NCBI GenBank assembly: GCA_025531455.1 | Contig: JAMYHL010000012.1 | Location: forward strand, 1-64,000 | Direction: 5' to 3' | DNA: 64,000 nucleotides | Origin: Apiotrichum sp. Y4204 | Taxonomy: Eukaryota > Basidiomycota > Tremellomycetes > Trichosporonales > Trichosporonaceae | Part shown: positions 34,461 through 46,342 of the stretch, piece by piece | Numbering within the stretch: the stretch's first letter is position 1 | How the letters are laid out: each line of letters opens with the position of its first letter | The notes under the pieces: generated by a model | Databases searched by the model: none | Seen by the model: the letters and a program-made list of their open reading frames with translations, nothing else | Told to the model about the DNA's origin: nothing | Made by a program: the position numbers and the translations under genes

Positions 34461-37400
34461 CTAAGACATATCAAACCCGGCCCCGGAGTTGATTGCCTGC
34501 AGGAGCTTTCTCCTGAGCAGCTCCTCGTCCTTATAGTCCGGGAGCTTGAGGAGATTCGCACACGAACTCGCGGTCGGGAGGCGCGCCATGTCGGACCCGG
34601 CATTGCGGATCGCGAACCCGGGGTTGAGGTACGCGAATCCGAGGAGCGGCGGGCGCGAGCAGGATGTGACGAAGCGGATGAGCGCGCGGCGCTGCTCGTC
34701 GTTGAACCCCTCGACGACGCGCCAAAAGAGCTGCGGCGTCTGCGCGTCCGGATACCCCGACACCTGGGTGTGCTTGCGCAGATCGGCAATGTCAATCGGC
34801 ACCTCCTCACCGCCCAGCAGCTGCGCCAACTCTTGCTGGTCAAACATCCGCAGCCACTTTGGGTCGATAATGTCACTCAGACCGGAGAAGAAGGCGCGAG
34901 ACTGCTCCGCAAACTGGCGGTCTAGCTTGTACCGGCACACAAGCTGGATGTATTCGTGCCGGTTCTCGGCAGTAACCGCAATGTCGCTGCCGCCCGGGAC
35001 GAGGTCGACACTGCGTGCTACCCCAAAGTCGTCCTCCGTCATGGTAAAGTTGAGTGACAGGTCCTCCGGGTTGCCGGGGTAGTTCTTCAGGCTGATAAGA
35101 CCGCGATACAAATCGCGATCGAGCGACGCCAGGTCGTCGAGGTATGACTGGCGCCCGAGCCATTTTGCCACTGAAGTTAGTTTTCGGCAATGGGAGATGA
35201 TGGGTAGTGGAATACGGCATCCCCACTCAGATGCCAAGCGTTCACACTCACAGAAAAAGCCCGCAAACGAGACATCCACGAGAATGTCCTCATACAGCGC
35301 CTTACCCAACATGCGCCCAAGGAACGAGTACCACTGCAGCTGGTGCTCCTCCTTTGCGTAGTTGTGGGGGTTGGGGTACAGCTCGTTGTTGTAATTGGCC
35401 AGCCAGAGGCCGTGTTCGGTGTCAAAGGCCTCCTTGGAGAGCTGCGTGAGGAACTCTTTGAACAGGCCGCCGCCGTCGATTCCGGCCTCCTCGCCGCCCC
35501 ACTTGTCGATAAATTGGATCTGAATCATGCCCTTCAGACTCGGGCCCAGCCGGTTTAGTCCCCGGAACCCGTCCTCCGACAGGTGCGATCGCCGAATGTC
35601 TAGCGTGTGCCGCGTTTGCCAATTGTAAACACTGTATCCAAGGCGGTCGCGGTCCGCCTTGATAAACTCGCGGAACACCTGTACGCGCGCCTGGAAGGGA
35701 ACAGTCATTGAAAGGTTGTTGAGCAACCCCAGTCGCGGCGAGTAGTATGCAATCTGCCGACGGGTGAAGTGCCGGGGTGCACCTCGCGCAGCAAGCACGC
35801 CGTTCCCCTGCTCGAGCTCCTCCTCCTCATACTTGACCGCCTGGATGAAGCCCTGCATGTCTGTCGGCATCACCATCACCCAGTACTCGTCAGGCGCAAA
35901 GCGTCGTCGTGCACTGATGTCAGTTGAATCTTCACAACGCTCAACTACACTCACTTGCGCTGGGCAACTCGTGTGACGCCGCGAGTGAACAATGCACGCT
36001 CGTCTTCTGTCCCTGCAGTGCGCGACACTTTCTCCAGCCCGTTCTCGGACGGCGTATCCGACACACCGCGCATGTATCCCCAGAAAGCGAGGTCGCGCCA
36101 GATGAGCGACAGCTCGAGCACCTCGTCCACGAGCAAAGGGTTCGTCGCGGGCGCGAAGAATTCGTCGTCGGGCGTGAGTAGCAGGTAGTGGCAGTAAAGG
36201 TGAGAGAGCAACAGCAGCGCATGCCGGTTGGCGTCTGGTGTCAGCCCAACGAAACGACACTGAACTCACTCGTCCCGAAGGTGTCCCACACGACGCTGCC
36301 GCTCCCCCACTTGCTGCGCACTGCGTCGCGCCACAAGAGCTTGACAAGCGCGCGCCCGCGCTTGCCCTCCATGATGGCGTCGAGCGTCGCCTCCCACCGC
36401 GGCGAGCCCCGGAACGCGTACAGGATCCCGATGGCGAATGCGGAAAAGCTCGACAACAGGGCCTTGTCTGCAGAGTTGACGGCGAAGCCTGTGAGAGTGG
36501 AGAGATGGGATGTGGAGGTGAGGAGCAGGAGCTTTGATCCGACGTTGGGCGGTATCGGGGCGTGCTTCGGCTTGGCCGGTGCAAGAGTGTCGTCGTCGCT
36601 ATCGCTCTCCGCGGCGGCAACCGCCACCTCTGGGGGGGTCGGCTCTGTGCGCTCCGCCCGCCGCCCCCATCCCTCGCTCAGGGTGGAGAGCAAATATCCC
36701 ACAACGCGGATCCACGCTTCCATCCCCTGTGCGCCATTCCGCGCAAGCATCCCGCCGGTGATGCCAAACGTCGCGAGATTTGCGAGGAAGTATAATCGCC
36801 CTGTCTCCTCGGCGAGGCGCCCCTGTGTGAGTATTTCGGGGCGGGCAGCAGCGGCGGGAAGAATCGTCTTGAAGAGCGGAAGCGTGGAGGAGAGGTATGT
36901 CAGGGAAGGGATGGGGATTGCAGAGGGGAGCGACGGGACCGCGAGGAGGGTGTGCACGAGCGGGGGGAGAAGCGACGACGCCGACGTGAGGGGCGTGAGC
37001 ACAAGTGGTGCGAGCAGCACTCGCACGACGGGCTGCATGAGCGGGTGTTTCTTCTTCGGCGGCTGCGAGTGAGTTTATGACAACCATATGCAAACTCACA
37101 CTGGCGGCGATGAGGCTCTCGAGAATGCGGACACTGATCTCAACCCATCCCAGCCTTCCTAACGCCTCGGCGAGCTCGGCGCGAGCCTGTGGGCCCACCG
37201 CCGCATACGCTTCCGGCTTAAGCAGCGCCTCGAGCGTGCGAAGTACCGACACGGACACCTCCGTTCTAGTATCAGTCAGCTGCCTGTGTACGCTACTCAC
37301 CTCGGGCTGGCGCTGACAAACCGCAGCATCTTGACAAACAGCACCGCGAGCGTGGTAGCATATCCCGGCTCGGCGGTTATCGGCGCAACGAACGCCGGCA

Positions 37401-37777
37401 CCCCATCTGGTGATCAGCACTTGAGCTCTGTCCACAGCGCAGCACATACCCTTCACTTCAAGAGCCGCCGCGCCCCACTGCTGCACGACCTCGGCGACAC
37501 GCGCACGCTCTCCGCCAGGAAGGACGAACACGAGCCCCGCAAGGCCGGCGCGCAGGCTCCCACCACCAAGATGCGCAAGTACCTGTTCCTTGGCTGCTGC
37601 TGCCGCCCGTCGCCCGCGGTAGACGCGCTGGACCGCCGTCGCGGCGTTTTCGACTACGCGCTGGCGCTCGCGCGCGAGACGCTCGGCGCGCACGCTGTTC
37701 AGCAGAACGGACGAGCTGCTCGAGCTTGCGGTCGAGAGGTTTACGACGGCGTTCTGCGCGCCGTCTGGGTTCCACAT
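34461..37777 (-). CDS. HUL5: HECT E3 ubiquitin ligase, Hul5/UBE3C type
   Basis: The start MWNPDGAQNAVVNLSTASS leads to a basic helix and an IQ-like motif (NAATAVQRVYRGRRAAAAAK), the N-terminal plan of UBE3C/Hul5. The middle is poorly conserved helical sequence. The C-terminal HECT domain includes FKADRDRLGY-type sequence, RSHLSEDGFRGL, IQIQFIDKWGGEEAGIDGGG, LFKEFLTQLSKEAFD, SYLDDLASLDRDLY and MTEDDFG. At the C-lobe is RFVTSCSRPPLLGF, with Cys as the thioester residue, and TASSCANLLKLPDY near the end. Hul5/UBE3C works with the proteasome as a chain-elongating ligase. The 81-nt intron at 35171-35251 is a multiple of three without stops; splicing joins FAGFF to LAKWLG, as the family requires. 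About six introns are inferred. Confidence 0.92.
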
Positions 37778-39031
37778 TGTGAGATGGCGGATGTCGAGTC
37801 TGGGAATGCAATGATGTGTGAAGATGGGAGATGCTGGGCAGTTTTGTGGAGATGGAAGGCCGGATGGAGGGGGACCACGGATAGATGATGATCGATGCTG
37901 ATGACGGAAGCGTGGGCGGGTGGCGGCTGTGTGACTTCTGAACTCGCGGGCGAGTGGCAACTTTGGTGGGTCAGGGGGTTCTTGAACCCCCCACCACCAA
38001 TAGAACGAACTCCCGTAGAGTTGCTATACACGATGTACACAGCGTTGAGGAGTTGCAGATGGTTGCGTGCTGTAAAAGACTAGATGCAGAGCAGACATCG
38101 AGGAGCAGACACTGACAAGAGGTCAAAGATCTTATCCCAAAAGGTCGGGTTGGGTGTGTGCTGACGAATGCAAGATTCCAATAAACCACGGTGCTGCACG
38201 ACAAAATAGCTGAGCCTCCCAAAGGGCGTTTTGTTTTTTTCTTCACTTATTTGTTCAGTGACCGCCTTCGCGTTCGCTTGCTTTGCCAGTCATAGATTAC
38301 ACAAGCTACTTCGCGACAGGGCGGACTGCTAATGCGACAGACAGTAGTCAAGTAACACAATGTCGAGCTCGCAGCTCCCGTGAAAACGAAAGCTGGAGAA
38401 AAGTGTTTTTCGCCCGTATTTTTTTGTATTTACTTGATCGCGTTACTGTCCGGTTTTGTTTTCCCGGGATTGTTCTTGCCAGACGAGAGGGGTCGTTGAT
38501 GAACAAAGCAGCATGCTTGACGTAAAGTGTGCGCTATCGTTCGGTTTGCCTCTCTTCTTTACCAGCTCTGGCCTGCCGCTCTCGAGATCCAACTGGACCT
38601 CTGCCACACACATTGGCCACCCGCCACATTGGTCCCACGTTCGCAGCAAGCCGGGCTACGATCGTTACGACGAGCCATGTATCAGTGGTCTCAATAGTTC
38701 ATGGAATAGTAGTAGTCTTAGATCAGAGACTCAGCAGAAGATTCTACATGCGGAAGTCATAGGTTAAAGATACGAGCCCACATCCCATGGTGTACCGGCC
38801 AACGTCGAGACGCCGGATAAGACAGACGACGAACAGGCTAGCCGCACGCAACTCTCGGCCCTAAAGACCCGACTGCCAGTATCAGTTCCTCTGCACATTC
38901 AGTACACGCGGTATAGACGGGCATGACTCGTAATCTGCTCGTCACTGGCCTCCCAATACCCTCTGGAAAGCCCAAGTGTCAAACGCGATTCCAAACCCTC
39001 CAGACCGACGTCCCCAACTCAAAAATCACCA
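37778..39031. other. Intergenic region upstream of HUL5
   Basis: 1.25 kb with no supported gene. It contains the HUL5 promoter and an AT-richer stretch around 38050-38460. Small open frames lack motifs. Confidence 0.45.
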
Positions 39032-39114
39032 GACTTCGTGGCCAAGCTGGTTAAGGCGTCCGACTGTTATGCAGTCTTATCGGGAGATCGAGAGTTCAAA
39101 CCTCTCCGAGGTCG
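39032..39114 (+). tRNA. tRNA-Asn (GTT) with a 9-nt intron
   Basis: The acceptor arm GACTTCG pairs with CGAGGTC (7 bp, one G-T wobble). The D arm is GCC/GGC with loop AAGCTGGTTAA. The anticodon stem is TCCGA/TCGGG, and the T arm is GAGAG-TTCAAAC-CTCTC, followed by discriminator G. The anticodon loop reads CT-GTT-A, then a 9-nt insert TGCAGTCTT at 39070-39078, then A. Removing the insert gives a normal 7-nt loop and a molecule closely resembling fungal tRNA-Asn. A T5 run just after the gene (about 39116-39121) fits a Pol III terminator. Confidence 0.93.
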
Positions 39115-39949
39115 AGTTTTTGGCCCCTGATGAGAGCGCAGCGCGACGCAGTGCGGCGGAGTGAATGACGGAGAGTCCGAACAGGCCGAAGAGGGGTCAG
39201 GGGAGGTCCGGAGATCGGGGGTGGAGGGTAATTTGCTGGGGTCCTTGGGGGCATCGGACTGGGCGGCCTGAAATCAGGGATATATTCTGCTTTTTCCTGA
39301 TATCCTGCCCCAATGCCCCCAACCGCGTCACTGCATGTCACTGTACAATACTTCCAGGCTCTTGAGTCTGAGACGCGTCCTGTGCGCCGCAGTCTTGCGC
39401 GACGCGTCACGCCCGCCGTCGGCGAAATGGTGGGGAGGGCGACGCGGCGGTGGGTTTTGGGGAGTGGGGCGAGGGTGGGTTGTGACTGGAGGAGTGGGAG
39501 GTATGTTCGCTTACCTACGACCTGCGTGGGTTAGGGATGTCGGATTAGATCGGGGGTCTGCGTCGAGATTAGTCAGAGTCGACGAGGGTCAGCGGTTGGG
39601 GGAACGATGGAAGACTTTCCTCAACGATTGACAAGTCGCGTCAACGAGCTGACATCACGAGTGCAGCCAGTACCAAGCACAATGCAGATCTTAACACATT
39701 TCAATTCTTTCATAGTCTTAACACATTTCAATTCTTTCATAGCTCGTAGCGAGCAACAGTGATACAAAGAATGACTATCTAAAGATTGTTGCCTTCGAGA
39801 TAGGAACTTATAATGCAGGGAGGGATGGGATGGAGAGGATTGGATGGATGGGGGGGAGGGTGGAGATGCGGACATGAACCCCTATGGAAACTCTATGCTA
39901 CTCGTTACGTGTTCTTCTTCTCGCTCGTATACGGTCACTGCACTAAAAC
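39115..39949. other. Region between tRNA-Asn and OLE1, with OLE1 3' flank
   Basis: About 0.8 kb. The proximal part flanks the tRNA; the distal part, from about 39650, is AT-richer and likely the OLE1 3' UTR, holding the tandem duplication listed below. Confidence 0.45.
39689..39742. repeat. Perfect 27-bp tandem duplication in the OLE1 3' flank
   Basis: Two identical adjacent 27-bp units (39689-39715 and 39716-39742), each starting TCTTAACACATTTC on the + strand. They lie about 210-260 nt past the desaturase stop. Confidence 0.95.
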
Positions 39950-41890
39950 TTAGAGGACAGGAGTAGCCTGCTCAAAGCTGGTGGTGCGGGTGAGGGACGG
40001 CGAGGGAACGTTGGACATGGACGAGAGGCGCGAGACGAGGCCCGGACGCAGCTCGGGCTTGCTCTTGGTGATGCGGAGCTTCTCCGAGGGCGGAAGGCCG
40101 AGGGTGAAGGGGTTGGAGACCTGGGCAACGGGCTGGAATGCCGGGCGCTTGGCCTCGATGGCGTCGACGTCCGAGTAGATCGAGGAGACGGAGATGGACG
40201 AAGCCGAGGAGACACCCGAGACCATCGACTCCTGCGAGAGGGTGCGGTGGAGCTTGAGGGCCTCAACCTCCATACCGCCGTCGAGGATACCGACGCGCAT
40301 CATCGCAAGCAGGTTGTGGGCAGCGTTCGAGTGGTCGTAGACACCACCGAAGAAGGCGGTGGTGGCGTCGGTGCCGATAGCGCGCTTGATGAGGTGGGCA
40401 CCTCCGGGGTGGTCCTCAATGAACGAAGAGCAGTCGTGGATGAAGCCGTGGACGGCAATGAGGGCGCGGTCCTTGGACTCGGCCTTGAAATCCTCCCACG
40501 AGATGACAGGCAGGTCGTTGGCGTGCTTGGGCCACTCGAGCTTGTCACCCTGCTCGGCGAGCTGCTGGAGCTTCATGGTGTACTGGCCCTTGCGGATCTC
40601 GTTCTCGGGGAACTTCTTGAGGTGCGAGGCGAGACCGAGCTTGTGCATGGTGAAGATGAACCACTTGGTGGGGTCGTACTGGTACCACTTGATGGCGTTG
40701 CGGAAGTCCATGGGGAACTGGTGGTGGAAGTTGTGGTAGCCCTCGCCGACAGTGACAAGCGCAGTGAAGAAGTGGTCCTTGGGGGTGTGCTTGTTGTCGA
40801 AGGGGGTCTCACCGAGCCAGTGGGCAAGCGAGTTGACGCAGAAGGTCGAGTGGTGGACAAAGACGAGGCGGGCGGCACCAGCGAAGAAGAGACCACCCAT
40901 CCAGTCTCCCCAGCCGAGGCCGGCGACAAGAGTGGGGACGAGAAGGGCGTTGAGCAGGAGGAGCATAACATAGTTGTTGTGCTGCCAGCGGACAACGGGG
41001 TTCTTGGTCAGGTCCGAGATGTCGGCAACGCCAATCTTGCCACGGGGCTTAACGAGCATCCATCCGACGTGAGCCCACCAGAAGCCCTCGTGGGCCGAGT
41101 AGGGGTCGAGCTTGGTGTCGGTGTAGCGGTGGTGCGCGCGGTGGCCGCGAGACCACCACTTGATCGAGCCCTGGACGGCACCAGCACCCCAGTTGGCGAG
41201 GAGGTACTGGAGGGGAAGCGAAGCGTTGTAGGAACGGTGGGCCCAGAGACGGTGGTAGCCTGCAGTGATGCCGAGACCGGTGAAGAAGTAGTAGATGACA
41301 CTGAGGGGAGTTAGTACGTGATCTTCCGGATGTAGAGAGCCGGCGGCCGAAGAACAGCGTGGTGCAATGCAAAAGTCCTTATCGCAATATCTCGGCGTAA
41401 TCTCCTGGCGATCACTTCCGATGATCAAATGGGATTGATCATCGGGGCTGATCGCAAGAAAAGAATATTGGATTGCGAGATGCGAGATGCGAGTGCCACA
41501 CACACAAATGTCCACCATGCTGACGAGAGGGATTTTACATTCTCCCTCATGCTAGCATGCATTCACGCACGCACGTGTTCGTTCCGGCCGAAAGCATAGA
41601 TCAATAGAAACTCACCTCCAAACAACAGTCTTGGTCTGGATCGGCACGTTGAAGAAGGCCCAGATAGCCATGGCCGGGGGGATGGTGAGGGCGAAGAACG
41701 AGATCCACTGGATGTTCTGGAGGAGCGTCGCCGGGGTGATGGGCGGGAGCCACTTCATGTTCTCGACGGTGCGGGTGACATAGTTGTCGGGGGCGACAAA
41801 GTTGTCCGACTCGGGGTCAATGTTGAGGGTGACGGCGGGCTTGGCCTCGGGAGAGACCTGCTCGACGACAGGAGCGGCGGTGGCAGCCAT
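39950..41890 (-). CDS. OLE1: Acyl-CoA delta-9 desaturase with cytochrome b5 domain
   Basis: Two exons (41616-41890 and 39950-41300, read on the minus strand) give 541 codons plus stop. The N-terminus MAATAAPVVEQVSPEA leads to a first membrane pair (ISFFALTIPPAMAIWAFF). The three histidine boxes are present: HRLWAH, HRAHH and EGYHNFHH. A second hydrophobic pair (MLLLLNALLVPTLVAGLGW) lies between boxes two and three. The C-terminal cytochrome b5 domain holds FIEDHPGGAH for one haem ligand and DHSNAAHN for the other. The enzyme introduces the first double bond into palmitoyl- and stearoyl-CoA in the ER membrane. Its single intron is 315 nt, several times the local norm, with a strong GTACTAAC branch region and an internal hairpin. 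The C-terminal tail of about 90 residues is Ser-rich. Confidence 0.97.
41408..41455 (-). other. Strong stem-loop within the OLE1 intron
   Basis: Arms GCGATCA/TGATCGC (7 bp) flank a 3x3 internal loop. Inside that are perfect 11-bp arms CCGATGATCAA/TTGATCATCGG around a 6-nt loop. It sits near the centre of the 315-nt intron. Confidence 0.85.
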
Positions 41891-44800
41891 TGTGGAGCTG
41901 GGAACGCTCAGTGGCGGCGGGTTGGGGATATCCGTGTGGAGGAGTGGGGGCCGCTGGTGGAGGTGCGGTGGAGAAAAAGGAGAGGCGCTGGTGGCGATCA
42001 AAGTCGACTTGTTACCAGCGAGAGAGTAGTTTTTCGGAGATGGACAGGCGGCGGCGGCGTCGAGTCGCTGCTGGAGCTGTGTGTTTAGGAGAGGAGGGAT
42101 GAGGAGGTGTTTTGATGAGGAGAGAAACTGAATGATGGCGACTGGGAGTGGTGCTTTTAACTGGATGTGCATCAGTTGCCCACGCAACGTCCACTGGTGG
42201 TGGTGTGGGGGAGACAGAGGCAGAGTGCCACACTCAAGTGGAATGACATCGCATGGAGTGGATGGAATCCAACTTTTTGGGGATTAAGGAGTCTATCTCC
42301 ACAGCTGCTACTTGCTACCTCTGCTACTGGCTCTTGATCGGCGAAATGCGGCTGCTATAGGAGGCACCTGTCTCTCTCTCTCTCTCTCCAAGCAAAAAAG
42401 GTCTGTTGCATATCTTGGCTTTGCTATTACGCCTGTGGGCCCAGGCTGTGCCTCTCTGACGCTCTGTATTTCAGAGAGTGATGATGATCCTTATTTTCCA
42501 CTGCAGCCCCGCAGCGCGCCCAGCCAGGCTCCACGGCCTGCCCAGGTGGCAAGGCTCTCTTTGGTGGGCGGTCCAATGTTTCCATGACTATGACTGCATG
42601 ATTCCACGGACACGAGCTCGGCTGTTCTCTATGGCTCGGCTCCCAGCTTCCACACCAAAAAAGGTCACAAAGTCACGAGTCACAGTCACGAGCACAAAGG
42701 CACAGAGGTACGCTCGCCGCCGGCCCTCCCGCAGGCGTCATGCAAACTCTATTGTCTGTCGCTGCTGCTGCTCCGAAGCATCGATACAGTTTTCTGTTTT
42801 GTTCGAGATGCCACCACCGCCGCTCCACCCGTACCTGCGGCCGACGCCGGAGGCACGCTCGCCAGCCTCACGTTGCGCGACAACGCTCGACACTCCGTCA
42901 TTCGGTCATTGCTGCCGGCTTGGCGGCGTCAGCGTCAGCGTCGGAGTCGAATCCGGAGATCTGGCTCTTCTCTCCGTTCCTCGCCGTCGGAGTTGGAGTA
43001 GCGGTTTCCAGGCGCGGCCCACGGCGTCGGCGCTCGCTAAGCCCTTTGACCACTCGGAGCACAGGGTTTGAAACTTGCACTGCCAGTGACGCACCAGTTC
43101 CACCGCCAGCCCACAGCAATCTCATGTGTCCTGGGATATCCTGGAGCCCACAGCCTATCGGGTCGAGGCCAATCCATGAGACACCCCAGACCTGATACCA
43201 AATCGGGACCACGGAAACACGGGCCAAGGGCCAAGGGCCAAGGCGCGTAGCGACTCACAGACCACGCGAACAATACACTTGCAATGTTTGTAACTCTGTC
43301 ACTCTGCAATTGTCTGCAATGCACATGGGGAAGTGGCGGACCGTGCGCTCGCCATGCGCTGCCACTACCATGGAGCCCAAACACTCTGAGCTCGCTGTGC
43401 TCGGACCGGGGCCGCCAGTGGGCCATTCCCCATTCGGCTGGAACCAGAATGGGACCCAGAACTCGCTACTGCATGCTGCATGCTGGACACGGCTTGGACA
43501 TGAGATGGGCACGTGGAGTGTTCGCGTCGCGTCGAGTAACGAGTCGACAACGGCGGCGCGTGGAACATGGCATGGCCTAGTCATCGGTGTCGCCATCGGT
43601 GGGTTGACGGCCGCCGACCGCCGTGCTTGTTTGTCATAGACCTCGATCGCGACCGGGTGTCCATGACTGCGGAGACGACTTTCCTTCCCCAACGCCGTGC
43701 TCTCGACCGCGAGGGCAGCAGCGTGGATAGCATAGTGGAACATGAACGACACGTAATGCCACCATTCTACGACTTTCTCCACAGGTCTGCCACGACCCAG
43801 GTCTACAACAGCGAATATGCCACGACGGCCGGTCGACTGCCACGGGCTCTCCAGAGCTCCAGGAATTTTCGTACTGCCCAAGGAGTGCACGACACGCCTG
43901 CGAAGACTCTGGCGCAGGTACTGGTGGCATAGGGTACTCTGATAGCTATACGGTGGCAGTCCGGCTCAGCCACACACAGGTCGCGGATCATTGATCGCCT
44001 ATGGTACTGATCGCCTGACCCACAGGCTCACATCATCCCCTCATCCACACTCATGCATTCGCCACTTGTTCCTCTCAGATCCCGAGATGGACCGTCGACG
44101 TCACACCCACCACCTGCACAACCTCTCTCTGATCTTGTTTCCACGGGACGCATCCGAGACATTCCTGGCCCCACAGTGCCACACACGTATCGTGTCGGAT
44201 CGTATCTGATATTCTCCGAGCTTGATAGGAACCTTGTGTTATCGTGTTCATGATCGCCGAGGCCGACGACCCAAGCCCAGTAGTCCATGCATCAAAATAT
44301 CAATCGTCATAATCCTCGCCACTTCCACTGGACATTCCCCCACACTGAGCTCCATGATGGATGCGATAATGGAACCGATAATGGGAACACAAAGTTGTGG
44401 GGGAAAGAAGAGAAGGAGTGTTTCTCCGATCATCCCCTGAATTAGGGTTTAACAGGGACTCACTGGAATTCGCCACACTACAGTCTACCATCTACCACCC
44501 CACGGTGTTCCCATTATCAGTCCAGTCACCTTTCCAGAGATACCCCGCATCCGACCCTTAACCCCGCACTCCCCAAAGAAATTATCAGCGGAACCAAACT
44601 TTGGGAGGAGGGCTAGATCCGCTAGATCCGTACGGAGATGCCGAGCAGAAGATGGAGTAAGAGGCCGAAGCCCGGGAGAGCGATGTCACGTGATGCAAAG
44701 AATGTTCCAGAATTTTACAGCTCATTTTGCCTTGCCGACTGCGTGTTTCTCGCATGGCCTTATCACCTGGCAGCTGCGCAGCTGGAAGTCCCGATTGTCC

Positions 44801-46342
44801 CAGGACTTCTTCTTGGTAAAGCTTGGGGGCGTCGCCGGCTCGAAGCTCCCACCGGCTCCGGCCGGATGTTCAGGTGCACCCCACCCACCCCCTGCAACAG
44901 AATCACAATGCCCTTCGGCGACGGCGTAGCGAGACGTGCGGAGCGTGCCACCCATCGCGCAAAGCGGGGAACGTCATCCCCGAGGCCGTGGCTCCCCGGT
45001 GGCCTTACATCGAACCACACAGCGCCTGTTCCTCTACAGCGTGCACAGCAGACGTGCTGATGGCGCTCTGAACTCTAGGCACCTTTGACCACTTCGGCAC
45101 TCGGCCGCCGGTGACCGCCTCTCCATCCAGCCCGCACGCAGCATATTCTTGGACCGAGCACATCTGTGCACGCCGCACATGCCCATTGTCCGTCAGCCGT
45201 CGGTCTCAAAGTGCATATATGCATAGCCGGACGGCGATCAAGCCTATGCAAGTGCTTATTGTTCAGCGTTCCTCTGATCCTCTGATATCTCCCATCCCCG
45301 CGTTTCATGGCATGGCATGTGGCGATATGTGGCATGTGGGTGGTCGTGCCGCCAGTCATGACAGATGTCGAGAGATTGACCTACTAGCTGCAGGAGCTGT
45401 GGTGTAGTTGGGTGATTGTGGATGCTGAATCACGGCCCCGCGGGCTCCTCCGCCGGGCCGGTGCGCCGGATCAGTGGAGATGAGAGACACACTGTGTGGC
45501 TTCCACATATCCGGGGCCCTCCTGGCTAGAAACAAAGCAGCAGCTGTAGCTCCGTATGCTGGATATACAAGTCGGCAACTTGATCTGACTCTGAATTGAT
45601 CAGCCCCACCTCCACAGCGCGTACAGTACAGCCACAGCGTGTACCTGCCAAGGTGTGCAAGTAGCGCTGCAATTGCAGGTGATACATCCGTGCTTTGGCG
45701 CTGTTGTGATGAAAATGAAAAAGCCCCCCCCGGGGGCGCTGTTGTTAGACGACAAGACAAGACAACTGCAACTTCTGGTCGTGTGGAGATTGCGGGTGGG
45801 CCCTGGACATCTGCCATTCGGCTGAAGCCGTCATTGGGGGGGATTCAGAATGTTAATAAGCTGCATTACAATATCTTGGCTCCGGCCGTCGAGAATGCTA
45901 ATAGCTTTAATAGAGTTTGTTATTGTGTGGGCAGTGTGCCAGGGGACCTCCAGGGTGGGGTGGAGTATCGTTTATGAGAGATTCTTTTGTCGGTCGCAAA
46001 ATAGCCGCTAACCGGCAAACAGGACAGAGCGCAGAGCGCAACGCGCGGCAAACCCGCAAAACGGCGCGCAGAGAGCACAAAAGCGTAATTCCACCGCTAC
46101 AACCAAAAGCATGCGGGGCGGAGAAGCAGAGTATACGAGAGGAAGTAGACGAAGGAGATGAAGAAGAGAGTAGTGCTGGTCACCGTGGTCGCGGTCCAAG
46201 GGCAAAGGTGGGCTGCGGCATGTGTATCCGTCCATCGCCGGTCGGTTGCAGCTGCATATAACACCCCCATATCAGCATTGCTCCCTCTCTCTCCTCACAC
46301 TCAACCCATTCCACCCTCCCTTCCCACACAATCCACGCTACA
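41891..46342. other. Gene-poor region between OLE1 and the acyl-CoA dehydrogenase
   Basis: 4.45 kb without a gene I can support. The first ~300 bp are the OLE1 promoter/leader, and the last ~300 bp are the acyl-CoA dehydrogenase promoter, with a C/T-rich leader at 46270-46330. Other content: a CT microsatellite (about 42371-42388), tandem CCAAGGG copies (about 43222-43240), and a C-tract/G-tract palindrome-like stretch near 45724-45740. Open frames of up to 211 codons exist but have no motifs. Confidence 0.45.

Noticed and set aside
36210..36620. Apparent extra N-terminal coding sequence joined to the HECT domain
   Set aside because: It arises from reading in the wrong frame through introns and exons of HUL5; the correct upstream exons continue to the IQ motif and start at 37777.
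40247..41314. 355-codon open frame antisense to OLE1
   Set aside because: It mirrors the codon bias of the desaturase exon exactly; the other strand carries all catalytic motifs.
43255..43890. 211-codon minus-strand open frame in the gene-poor interval
   Set aside because: No recognisable motif, no splice signals and an overlapping open frame of similar quality on the other strand; composition explains it.
44440..44460. TTAGGG-like sequence as a telomere remnant
   Set aside because: Only one unit is present and no tandem array occurs.
45715..45745. C-tract/G-tract palindrome-like sequence, possibly a terminator or structured element
   Set aside because: Simple homopolymer runs with no adjacent transcript unit; not enough to call a feature.
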